DNA from: Methylobacterium platani | Lineage (GTDB): Bacteria; Pseudomonadota; Alphaproteobacteria; Rhizobiales; Beijerinckiaceae | Length of the DNA stretch: 64,000 nucleotides | Assembly: GCF_001653715.1 (NCBI RefSeq) | Contig: NZ_LWHQ01000017.1 | Location: 19,490-83,489, forward strand | Direction of reading: 5' to 3' | Made by a program: the position numbers and the translations under genes | The notes under the pieces: model-generated | The model's database searches: none | Told to the model about the DNA's origin: nothing | Seen by the model: only the letters and a program-made list of their open reading frames with translations | In this document: in pieces, positions 8,680 to 16,070 of the stretch | Layout: each line of letters begins with the position of its first letter | Numbering within the stretch: position 1 is the stretch's first letter

Positions 8680-10191
8680 TCAGGCCTGCGCCGCCGGGCT
8701 CGCATCGCCCGGGACCTCGATCACTGCCCTTAAGCCGCCGAGTGCGGCCGCGTCGAGGCGCAGGCGCCCGCGATACAGGGCGGCGAGGTCGGAGACGATC
8801 GAGAGGCCGAGGCCTGAGCCGGGCTTGGTCTCGTCGAGGCGCCGGCCGCGGGCGAGCACCGCGACCCGGGCCTCCGGCGGCAGGCCCGGCCCGTCATCCT
8901 CCACCGTGACGATGAGGTGCGGGTACTCGCCCTGGCCGATCACCTCGGCGCGGATCGAGACGCGGCCTTGCGCCCACTTGGCGGCGTTGTCGACGAGGTT
9001 GCCGATCATCTCCTCGAAATCCTGGCGCTCGCCGCGGAAGCGCAGGCCCGGGGTGACGCTGGTGTCGAAGGTCAGGTCCTTGTCGTAGAAGATCTTGCCG
9101 AAGGTGCGGACCAGGGCCGCCACCACCGGCTCGACGTCGGTGAAGGTGCCGAGCGCGCCGGCGAGCGCCGCGGCCCGGGCGCGGTCGAGGTGGTAGTTCA
9201 CCTGGTCGCGCATCACCGCGGCCTGCTCGCGCACCTTCACGGCGAGCTCGCTGTTGGCATCCCCCGTCGAGGCCTCGTTGACGATGATGCTCAACGGGGT
9301 CTTGAGCGCGTGCGCCAGGTTGCCGACCTGGGTGCGGGCCCGCTCGAGGATCTCGCGGTTGGTCTCGAGGAGCAGGTTCACCTCGCCGGCGAGCGGCGCG
9401 ATGTCCCGCGGGTACTCGCCCGAGATGCGGTCGGCCTCGCCCCGGCGGATCGCGCCGAGCGCCGCCCGCAGCTTGATCAGCGGCGCGAGGCCGAAGCGGA
9501 TCTGCAACAGGGTGGTGAGGCCGAGCGACAGGCCGAGGAGCGAGAAGGTGATGGTGAGCGCGAGCGTGAAGCGCCGCATGTCGGCGGCGATCTCGTCCGA
9601 GGGGCCGGCGACCCGCACGATGTAGCGGCCCTCCTCGCCGAGATCGACGGTGCGCTCGATGATGCGCAGCGGCCGGTCGTCCTGGGCCTTGCCGTAGCCC
9701 TTGCGCAGCTGCCCGGCCCCGGCCTCGCCGACCGCGTTGTCGGGGGGCTGGAGCGGCACGCCGACGAGGGAGCGCGAGGTGCGCAGGTCCCGCGGCCGGG
9801 CATTCGGCCGGCCGACCTGCCAGTACCAGCCCGACAGGGGCAGGTCGAAGCGCGGGTCGCCGAGCGCCCCGAAGCTGCGCGCCTCGGAATCGGAGGGCGA
9901 GACGAGGTTGGTGGCGAGATCGTTGGCGTAGACGAGGAGCCGGCTGTCGAAGGCCCGCTCGGTGGTCTCGCGGTAGAGGGTCGAGAGGATCAGCCCGGCG
10001 ATCAGCAGGATGAGCGCGCTGGAGATGAGCGACGACACCGCGAGGCGCACCGCGATCGAGCGCTTGCGCCACGGCCGCCAGCCGAGCCAGGCGAGGCGCC
10101 CGGCGGCGCGCGGCGGGCCGAGGGCGACGCCGCCGGCAAGGCCGGTCTCGGCGGCCGGCGTCTCGGCCGCGGCGCGACCGGGGCCGGTCAC
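8680..10191 (-). CDS. Sensor histidine kinase, FeuQ/PhoQ-like
   Basis: A 503-residue membrane sensor kinase. After a cytoplasmic Arg/Ala-rich start of about 45 residues there is a first membrane helix (SSLISSALILLIAGLILSTL), a periplasmic sensor region of about 150 residues, and a second helix (FTLALTITFSLLGLSLGLTTL). HAMP, dimerisation and ATPase parts follow. The H-box is GNLAHALKTPLSIIV, the N-box NLVDNAAKWA, and the glycine boxes are DDGPGLPPEAR and GSGLGLSIVSDL. The layout matches PhoQ and the rhizobial FeuQ. It overlaps the response-regulator gene by 4 bp (ATGA), so the two are made together. The signal is unknown; in rhizobia FeuPQ responds to osmotic and envelope conditions. Confidence 0.85.
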   Translation of the reverse strand: MTGPGRAAAETPAAETGLAGGVALGPPRAAGRLAWLGWRPWRKRSIAVRLAVSSLISSALILLIAGLILSTLYRETTERAFDSRLLVYANDLATNLVSPSDSEARSFGALGDPRFDLPLSGWYWQVGRPNARPRDLRTSRSLVGVPLQPPDNAVGEAGAGQLRKGYGKAQDDRPLRIIERTVDLGEEGRYIVRVAGPSDEIAADMRRFTLALTITFSLLGLSLGLTTLLQIRFGLAPLIKLRAALGAIRRGEADRISGEYPRDIAPLAGEVNLLLETNREILERARTQVGNLAHALKTPLSIIVNEASTGDANSELAVKVREQAAVMRDQVNYHLDRARAAALAGALGTFTDVEPVVAALVRTFGKIFYDKDLTFDTSVTPGLRFRGERQDFEEMIGNLVDNAAKWAQGRVSIRAEVIGQGEYPHLIVTVEDDGPGLPPEARVAVLARGRRLDETKPGSGLGLSIVSDLAALYRGRLRLDAAALGGLRAVIEVPGDASPAAQA

Positions 10192-10865
10192 GGCACCGGC
10201 CCGCCGGCGCCCGCGTCGATCAGGTAGCCGAGGCCGCGCACGGTCTGGATCAGGTCGACCGCGAGCTTCTTGCGCAGGCGTCCGACGAAGACCTCGATGG
10301 TGTTCGAGTCGCGGTCGAAATCCTGGTCGTAGAGGTGCTCGGTCAGCTCGGCCCGGGAGACGACCCGGCCGGTATGGTGCATCAGGTAGGAGAGCAGCCG
10401 GTACTCGTGCGAGGTGAGCTTGACCGGGCTGCCGTCGACGAAGACGCGGCCCGACCGGGTGTCGAGCACCACCGGCCCGGCGCTGATCTGGCTCGTCGCG
10501 TGGCCGGCGGTGCGGCGGAGCAGCGCGCGCACCCGGGCCAGCAGCTCCTCCATGTGGAAGGGCTTGGTGACGTAGTCGTCCGCGCCGGCGTCGAAGCCGT
10601 TGACCTTGTCGCTCCAGCGGTCGCGGGCGGTGAGGATGATGACGGGCGTCTTCACCTGCGCCCGGCGCCAGCCCGACAGCACCGAGACGCCGTCGGCCTT
10701 CGGCAGGCCCATGTCGAGGATGATGCAGTCGTAGGGCTCGGTCTCGCCGAGGAAGGCGCCCTCCTCGCCGTCGAACGCCTTGTCGACGGCGTAGCCCGCC
10801 TCCTCCAGGGCGCTCACGACCTGGCGGTTGAGATCCCGGTCATCCTCGACCACGAGCAGACGCAC
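10188..10865 (-). CDS. OmpR-family response regulator, FeuP-like
   Basis: The regulator has 225 residues. The receiver domain carries the acidic pair ED(8-9), the phosphoacceptor D51 (IILDMGLP), T79 (LTARDRWSDK) and K101 (VTKPFHMEE). The C-terminal winged-helix DNA-binding domain contains LTSHEYRLLSYLMHHTGRVVSR and the recognition-helix area DSNTIEVFVGRLRKKL. Sequence style and pairing with a PhoQ-like kinase point to FeuP of Rhizobiales. It is the middle gene of PepSY-regulator-kinase, with a 34-bp gap after the PepSY gene and a 4-bp overlap with the kinase gene. The FeuP name is from memory of the family, not from a search. Confidence 0.88.
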   Translation of the reverse strand: MRLLVVEDDRDLNRQVVSALEEAGYAVDKAFDGEEGAFLGETEPYDCIILDMGLPKADGVSVLSGWRRAQVKTPVIILTARDRWSDKVNGFDAGADDYVTKPFHMEELLARVRALLRRTAGHATSQISAGPVVLDTRSGRVFVDGSPVKLTSHEYRLLSYLMHHTGRVVSRAELTEHLYDQDFDRDSNTIEVFVGRLRKKLAVDLIQTVRGLGYLIDAGAGGPVP

Positions 10866-10899
10866 GACCCGAACTCCCCGCTGCGAACCAAACCCGGGA

Positions 10900-11277
10900 T
10901 CACCACTGGCCGGCTACTTTTCCCGACCGGGCATCCACCATCACGTGCACGAACTGGCCGTCCTTGCGCAAGGCCGTCAGCATGTAGACCAGCGCCTCGT
11001 CCCGGCGGCAGAGGTTGGCCCGCACGATGTCGGCCCGGGGCACGGCGGCGCGCGCCGCGCGGATCGCCGCCACCGGCTCGACCACCCGCTTCTCCGCCAC
11101 CGCCTCGCGCAGGTCGCCGGAGGAGAGGCAGGTCTGGGTGGTCTCGGCGGCCTTGACCGGCCGGGCCGGCACCGCCCCGGTGGCGGTCTCGTCCCGCTCC
11201 TCCGCGGCCGCGAGCCAGCCCGAAGCGCCGGCGAGGCCGACGAGGGCGGGAAGCAGGAGGAGAACGAGCTGGCGCAT
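10900..11277 (-). CDS. Secreted PepSY-domain protein at head of two-component operon
   Basis: The product has about 125 residues. A signal peptide is obvious (MRQLVLLLLPALVGLAGASGWLAAA, shown in part), so the mature protein is periplasmic. The mature part ends in a PepSY-like unit: CLSSGDLREAVAEKRVVEP, a middle helix, then DEALVYMLTAL and FVHVMVDARSGKVAGQW, the typical strand with Asp-Ala-x-x-Gly. PepSY domains are thought to inhibit proteases or to bind sensor partners. I chose ATG 11277, where the hydrophobic signal begins; ATG 11289 is an equal alternative adding four residues. Its place just ahead of feuP/feuQ suggests it modulates or reports to the kinase; this is inference. Confidence 0.75.
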   Translation of the reverse strand: MRQLVLLLLPALVGLAGASGWLAAAEERDETATGAVPARPVKAAETTQTCLSSGDLREAVAEKRVVEPVAAIRAARAAVPRADIVRANLCRRDEALVYMLTALRKDGQFVHVMVDARSGKVAGQW

Positions 11278-11501
11278 GCCGGGGACCATCGTCGCCGGGC
11301 ACTGAATGCACCCTGAATGCGAAAGTGCCGGGTTTCCTCGCCTCGGCCCGGTCACATCCTCGTGTGCCGCACGGGACCGGCTCGCGGGCCGGCTGTGGCG
11401 CGGGCGCCGCGGGTGAACCGAACCGGCACCGTCCCGGTTATGGTTAAGGCTGCGTTCACCGCGCCGTTCGACCCTGCAATCCGTCACCAGGGAGAGGCTT
11501 C

Positions 11502-11927
11502 TTGCGCCCCGCCGCGATCCCGTTCCTCGCCGCCGCGTGGCTCGTCGCCGGAGCGGCGCATGCCCAGGAGGCGGCTCCCGCGCCGGACCCGACGTCCGGG
11601 TCGGGCTCCCTCGTCGCCGAGGCGGCGGGCGGTCCCCTGCTGCTGCGCATCCGCCCCCGCGACGAAGCGCCGGAGGACGGCCCGGGCGCCGACGCGGCCG
11701 AGGCCGCCCGCGCGGCGGAGGGCGCTCGCCTCGCCGCGCTCGCCCGCGCCGCGGCCGCCCGGGAGGCGTTCGAGGCGCGGATCACCGCACGGGCCAACCG
11801 GGCGATCGCCTCGGTCTGCACCGGCTGCCTCGGCCCGGTGCCGCGTTCCCTGGCGCTGGCGCCGCCGGAGGGCGGGCCCGCAGCGGCGCGGCTGGTCCCG
11901 GCGTCGATCGCCATGACGGAGCCCTGA
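11502..11927 (+). CDS. Hypothetical secreted alanine-rich protein
   Basis: I do not recognise a family. The 141-residue product begins with a clear signal peptide (PAAIPFLAAAWLVAGAAHAQ, cleavage after AHA). The mature part is short: an acidic/Pro stretch, a hydrophobic patch GGPLLLRIRPRDEAPEDG, a long Ala/Arg/Glu helix of about 50 residues that could form a coiled coil, and a CTGCLGP segment with two cysteines three apart. The start is TTG 11502, chosen because GGAGAGG lies at 11491-11497 just upstream and the signal peptide starts there. It is divergent from the PepSY operon and could share its promoter region. Confidence 0.6.
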   Translation: MRPAAIPFLAAAWLVAGAAHAQEAAPAPDPTSGSGSLVAEAAGGPLLLRIRPRDEAPEDGPGADAAEAARAAEGARLAALARAAAAREAFEARITARANRAIASVCTGCLGPVPRSLALAPPEGGPAAARLVPASIAMTEP

Positions 11928-12048
11928 ACCGGCCCGCCCGACGGCCGGTCACGGCGATCGCCCCTGCGCGGGCGACGATGCGTCCGCACCTGAAAATGCG
12001 CTCGACAACCTCAAGTCGCCAAGACAATCTGAGCCTTAACCGCGGTGA

Positions 12049-12065
12049 TGGGACACGGTGTCCCA
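12049..12065. promoter_or_regulatory. Perfect 17-bp palindrome, candidate operator
   Basis: TGGGACACGGTGTCCCA is perfectly palindromic around a central G, with 8-bp arms. It lies 88 bp upstream of the proteasome-like gene, in the gap after the hypothetical secreted protein. A symmetric site of this length fits a dimeric repressor. No regulator gene is adjacent, and use as an operator is inference. Confidence 0.35.
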
Positions 12066-12152
12066 AGGGCACGAGCGATGACGGCCGAAAGGCCCGTCGC
12101 TGCTCGTCGATGGGCCATGGTCATCGCGCCGCGGCTGGGGGGACGAAGAAGA

Positions 12153-13469
12153 ATGACGGCCGAGATTGCACTTCTGAACCGGTCCGCTCTCGCTTTGGCG
12201 GCCGATAGCGCCGTCACCCTGAGAATAGGATCGAGCCAAAAAACCTATAACACGGCGGAAAAAATCTTCGAATTTTCCTGCAACCAGCCCATCGCGCTGA
12301 TGATCTACAACAATGTGGATTATGTCGGTGTGCCGCTCGACGTGGTCGTCCGGAAGCATCGCGTCGATTGCAAGCAAAAATTCTCGACCCTCAAGCAGGC
12401 GGCGGACGAGTTCGTCTCCTACCTGCTGAACTTCAAGCGCACGGCCGATCAGGAAAAATCGTACTTCGCGGCCGTTCTCATCGACAAATATCAGGAAATT
12501 TTTAACAAATTCTACGACGAATTCGCGATGTCGTCGCTCAAGATGAAGGGAAAGAAGCTCTCGCTCAACTCCTATGCGACCTTGACCCGCTTGATAACGG
12601 CCGCGCTGACGGCCGCTCAAACGACCGTGATGGACGATTTCCTCACCGACATCACGCTCGACCAGTTCAAGGAAGCCTATGGCTCGGTGTGCGACGATGC
12701 GATCAAGATCGTGTTTCGATCGCTGGATCCGTCGAGCGAGCACCGGGAGCTTCTCTATCAGCTCGCGTTCGCGGTCATGCGCAGCTCCGACGGCTCCGAT
12801 TTCCTGACGGGGCTGGTCTTCGGCGGCTTCGGCTTGGACGACCTGTTTCCGACGCTGCATTATTTCGAGATGGACGGAATCTATTTCGGCCAGATGAAAA
12901 TCATCAATCGCAGCGAGATCGACATCGACCGGAACGGCCATCTCGCGCAGATCGTCTCGTTCGCTCAGAAGGAGATGGCGGAGCGATTCATCTACGGCAT
13001 CGATGCATCGTTCCGTGACGATATCGCGGATTTCGTCTCGAAAGTGATCGATAAAATTGCAGAAACAAAACCGCGGTCATTTACTGCGTCCGAGAAGCGT
13101 ACGATTCGTCGAGAGGTGTTGAAAAGCTTCCACAGCACTCTCGACCAGTTCCGGGGGCATGAGCACCAGTCAATACTTGACATCGTCAATTTTATGTCCA
13201 AAAAGGAGCTGGCCGAAATGGCCAGTGCTCTGGTCGAGCTTACGTCCGCGAAGCGGCGGTTCTCGACGGCGCAAGAGACCGTCGGCGGGCCCATCGACGT
13301 GGCGATCGTGTCGCGCAGCGAGGGGTTCATATGGATCAAGAGGAAGCACTATTTCGACCGTGAGTCGAACCCGGGCTTCTTCAACCGAGTTTACACGCCA
13401 CAGGCGGTAGGAGATGCGAATGGCCAAGCAAGCGAGTCGCGACCAGCAGGCTCAACCAGCGGGTCGTGA
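12153..13469 (+). CDS. Proteasome-beta-like Ntn-hydrolase fold protein, predicted Thr nucleophile
   Basis: The product is 438 residues, soluble and without signal peptide. After Met removal its N-terminus (TAEIALLNRSALALAADS) lines up with proteasome beta subunits: threonine at 1, the LALAADS strand placing Asp at exactly 17, and AEKIF placing a lysine near the catalytic Lys33 position (here 35 after Met removal). After the ~200-residue core lies a helical C-terminal region of about 200 residues that 20S beta and HslV lack (LDDLFPTLHYFEMDGIYFGQ, RFIYGIDASFRDDI, then charged helices). I chose ATG 12153 because it places Thr second and has a purine-rich SD just upstream. Base composition is clearly A/T-richer than the neighbours, suggesting transfer. 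Substrate and oligomeric state are unknown. Confidence 0.6.
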   Translation: MTAEIALLNRSALALAADSAVTLRIGSSQKTYNTAEKIFEFSCNQPIALMIYNNVDYVGVPLDVVVRKHRVDCKQKFSTLKQAADEFVSYLLNFKRTADQEKSYFAAVLIDKYQEIFNKFYDEFAMSSLKMKGKKLSLNSYATLTRLITAALTAAQTTVMDDFLTDITLDQFKEAYGSVCDDAIKIVFRSLDPSSEHRELLYQLAFAVMRSSDGSDFLTGLVFGGFGLDDLFPTLHYFEMDGIYFGQMKIINRSEIDIDRNGHLAQIVSFAQKEMAERFIYGIDASFRDDIADFVSKVIDKIAETKPRSFTASEKRTIRREVLKSFHSTLDQFRGHEHQSILDIVNFMSKKELAEMASALVELTSAKRRFSTAQETVGGPIDVAIVSRSEGFIWIKRKHYFDRESNPGFFNRVYTPQAVGDANGQASESRPAGSTSGS

Positions 13470-13602
13470 GCCGATCCACGACAATCGCTATGTGGCGGAC
13501 TGGAACAGGAAAACCCGAAAGGACATCATCCGCGACACCATCGCCGATCTGGGGATGGCGTTGAAGGGGGCCCGGGACAAGGGGCGCCTGTCGGAGGATT
13601 GA
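13420..13602 (+). CDS. Small basic/charged protein coupled to the proteasome-like gene
   Basis: This is a 60-residue polar protein of unknown function. It is rich in Gln, Arg, Lys and Asp, with a C-terminal amphipathic helix (RKDIIRDTIADLGMALKGARDKGR) and a central NRYVADWNRKTRK. Start ATG 13420 is preferred over ATG 13414 because GGAG at 13409-13412 then has a 7-nt spacing. It overlaps the last 50 bp of the proteasome-like gene in another frame, so the two are translated from one message. It could be a partner, substrate or adaptor; nothing in the sequence decides. Confidence 0.55.
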   Translation: MAKQASRDQQAQPAGREPIHDNRYVADWNRKTRKDIIRDTIADLGMALKGARDKGRLSED

Positions 13603-13760
13603 GGCTCCGTCGTTCGAAAATTGTCGGACGCGGACGCCGCATTGCGGGGTAGCCCCGTGTCGACCCGCGCCTTATGACCGCGTCTGCCTCGCAGGACGCC
13701 GCGGACGCTCGCCTGCGGATCGGACGGGCGAGGCGCCGGCCCCGCTGCCCCGAGAGCGAC

Positions 13761-14498
13761 GTGATCCGCCCAGCCCTCCCGATCCTCTTCGCCCTTCTCG
13801 CCACCCCCGCCCGTGCGGTGGTCGGCGGGAGCGAGGCGCCCGATGCGGCGCTCGCCCGCTCGAGCGTGATGGTGCTGTCCTCCCGCGGCGGGGTCTGCAC
13901 CGGCATCGTGCTCGCCCGCGACGTGGTGCTCACCGCGGCCCATTGCGCCGCGCCCGGTGTCGAGCACCGCGTGCATTACCGCGACGAGGCCGGGGCGCCG
14001 GTGATGCTCGGGCTCGCCGCCCGGGCGGTGCATCCGGGCTACGATGCGGGGGCGATCGCCGGGCGGCGGCGCTCGATCGACCTCGCGCTGCTGCGCACCG
14101 AGACGCCGCTTCCGGCCCGCTTCGTCCCGGCCGCGCTCTCGGAAGCGCCGGTCCCCGCCGGCACGGCCCTGACGCTCGGCGGCTACGGCGTGGCGCGGCC
14201 CGGCGACCACCGCAGCACCGGCACCTTCCGCACCGCGACCCTGCCGCTGGTCGAGCCCTACGGCCCGAGCCGCATCCTGGCCTGGCTGAAGGGGCCTGCG
14301 GCCTCCGGCGCTTGCGAGGGCGATTCCGGCGGGCCGATCGCCGGGTCGGCGGGGAGCGTCGTGGCGGTGACGACCTGGGCGAGCGGATCCGGGAAGGCGC
14401 CGTGCGGCGGCGTCTCGCAGGGCGTGCTGGTCGGGCCGCAGCGGGACTGGATCGCCCGCACGACCGCCGGCTGGGGCGCTCCGGCACGGTGGGAATGA
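13761..14498 (+). CDS. Secreted trypsin-like serine protease (S1 family), first of two
   Basis: The product has 245 residues, starting at GTG 13761 where a signal peptide begins (VIRPALPILFALLATPARA). The mature protein begins VVGGSEAPDA, like an activated trypsin (IVGG). The catalytic triad is visible: His in VVLTAAHCAAP, Asp in RRRSIDLALLRTE, and Ser in ACEGDSGGPIAG. Cysteines flank the His and Ser as in chymotrypsin-fold enzymes. The frame is open further upstream, but that part looks like spurious Arg-rich translation. A second S1 protease gene follows in the same direction 133 bp downstream; the two mature domains differ too much for a recent duplication. Confidence 0.85.
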   Translation: MIRPALPILFALLATPARAVVGGSEAPDAALARSSVMVLSSRGGVCTGIVLARDVVLTAAHCAAPGVEHRVHYRDEAGAPVMLGLAARAVHPGYDAGAIAGRRRSIDLALLRTETPLPARFVPAALSEAPVPAGTALTLGGYGVARPGDHRSTGTFRTATLPLVEPYGPSRILAWLKGPAASGACEGDSGGPIAGSAGSVVAVTTWASGSGKAPCGGVSQGVLVGPQRDWIARTTAGWGAPARWE

Positions 14499-14631
14499 GT
14501 CCGCTCGCGCGGACGTGACGCCGGCACGCTCACGGTTTCGTTGCCGCTGCGGCCCCGTGCCGGTGCGGAACCACACCCTCGGCGCGAGACTTCACTTGTC
14601 GAGCGTGGCCGCACGCTTCTAGGGTGGTCTC

Positions 14632-15501
14632 ATGCGCGTCTCCCCGTCCCGCCTCCGTTCCACCCTGGCCGCCCTCGCGGTGGCCGCGCCCCTCGGCCTG
14701 TGGAGCGGCGCCGCCGGCGCCGTGGTGCGCGGCGAGGTGACCCGCGACCCCGACGGCCTGCGCAGCTCGGTGGTGCGGATCGAGAGCACCACCGGCGAGA
14801 TGTGCTCGGGCTCGCTCATCGCCCCCGACCTGGTGCTGACCGCCGCCCACTGCGTGATGCGCAAGGCCGGCTACTGGGTCGTGGTCGTCGACCGCACCTT
14901 CCGCCAGCGCCGCCTGCGGGCGATCGCGGCATCGATGCATCCGGATTTCGTGCCCGGCACCACGCCGGAGAACCAGCCCGGCACCGACCTCGCCATCCTC
15001 AAGCTCGACGCGCGCCTCGGCCCGGATTTCCGCCCCCTCGATCTCCGCTCTGGCGGCGACATCCCGCAGGGCGACACCGTCGCCATCGCCGGCTACGGCG
15101 TGGTGGCGGAGAACCGCCGCGGCACCGCCCGGGTGCTGCGCCAGGCCCGCCTCGTCTCTCTCGGCGAGCTTCAGGTCGCCAACACCGTCACGGTGGTGGC
15201 CGACCGCGCGACGCTGGCCGAGACCGCCGGCGCCGGGGCCTGCCTCGGCGATTCCGGCGGCCCGATCCTGCGCGCCGGCCCCGGCGGCTACCAGCTCGTC
15301 GGGGTGGTGAGCTGGTCGAGCGGCGCCGCCCAGCAGGGCCGGGTCCGCACCGCCTGCGGCGGCTTCACCGCCGTGACGCCGATCGGCCAGCATGCCGGCT
15401 GGATCAACGCCCGCGTCGCCGAGCTCGCCCGCTTCGAGCCCGGCGAGTCGATGCCCGCTGGCGCCCGTCCCCATCCGTCGGACTGGACGGGAGGCCGGTG
15501 A
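14632..15501 (+). CDS. Secreted trypsin-like serine protease (S1 family), second of two
   Basis: The product has 289 residues. It has a signal peptide (RLRSTLAALAVAAPLGLWSGAAGA) and then VVRGEVTRDPDGLRSSVVRIES, so the activation site is less trypsin-like than in the first protease. The triad is intact: His in LVLTAAHCVM, Asp in GTDLAILKLD, Ser in ACLGDSGGPIL. The C-terminal tail of about 25 residues (ESMPAGARPHPSDW) is polar and Pro-rich. Both proteases probably act in the periplasm or outside. ATG 14632 follows closely on the previous gene on the same strand. Confidence 0.86.
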   Translation: MRVSPSRLRSTLAALAVAAPLGLWSGAAGAVVRGEVTRDPDGLRSSVVRIESTTGEMCSGSLIAPDLVLTAAHCVMRKAGYWVVVVDRTFRQRRLRAIAASMHPDFVPGTTPENQPGTDLAILKLDARLGPDFRPLDLRSGGDIPQGDTVAIAGYGVVAENRRGTARVLRQARLVSLGELQVANTVTVVADRATLAETAGAGACLGDSGGPILRAGPGGYQLVGVVSWSSGAAQQGRVRTACGGFTAVTPIGQHAGWINARVAELARFEPGESMPAGARPHPSDWTGGR

Positions 15502-15572
15502 GGCGCTGACACGAGCTTGACTGTTTCGCGGCCAGGCCGTCCAACGGGCCCCGGTCAACCCCGGAGGTCCCG

Positions 15573-15962
15573 ATGAGCCAAGCCGTGTTCAGTGTCGCCC
15601 GCATCCTCGTCGTGGTCCTGTTCTGCGTCTCCGGCGCCCAGAAGCTGATGAATCCCGGCATGGTCGCCGGCGCGATCTCGGCCAAGGGGCTGCCCTACCC
15701 GCAGGTGCTGGCCTACCTCACCATCGCGGCCGAGCTCGGCCTCGGCCTGCTGATCGCCCTCGGCTTCTACGCCCGCGCGGCCGCCGTGCTGCTCGCCGTC
15801 TTCACCCTCGCGACGATCGTGGTCTTCCACAATTTCTGGTCGATGACCGGCGACGCCGTCCGGACCAACCAGATCCAGGCGATGAAGAACCTCTCGATCA
15901 TCGGCGGCCTCCTGATGATCGCGGCCGCCGGTCCCGGCCGCTTCGCCCTCAACCGGCGCTGA
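15573..15962 (+). CDS. DoxX family membrane protein
   Basis: This is a 129-residue inner-membrane protein with four hydrophobic helices. DoxX family features are seen: VFSVARILVVVLFCVSGAQKLMNPG near the start (quoted in part), then AAELGLGLLIALGFYARAAAVLLAVFTL, and a HNFWS motif before the last helix. The family takes in subunits of terminal oxidases and small oxidoreductase-linked membrane proteins; the exact role is unknown here. A strong GGAGGT at 15561-15566 supports the ATG start. It stands between the proteases and a histidine kinase gene with no sign of coupling. Confidence 0.85.
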   Translation: MSQAVFSVARILVVVLFCVSGAQKLMNPGMVAGAISAKGLPYPQVLAYLTIAAELGLGLLIALGFYARAAAVLLAVFTLATIVVFHNFWSMTGDAVRTNQIQAMKNLSIIGGLLMIAAAGPGRFALNRR

Positions 15963-16070
15963 ACGCGAGGCTTTTTCGTCCCGCGGCCGCCGGAACGGCG
16001 CCCCTCCCGGCACGTTGACCGGCTCCTGAGGGAGCGCCATCGGCGACGGCGAGCGGAGCAGGTGAGGGTC

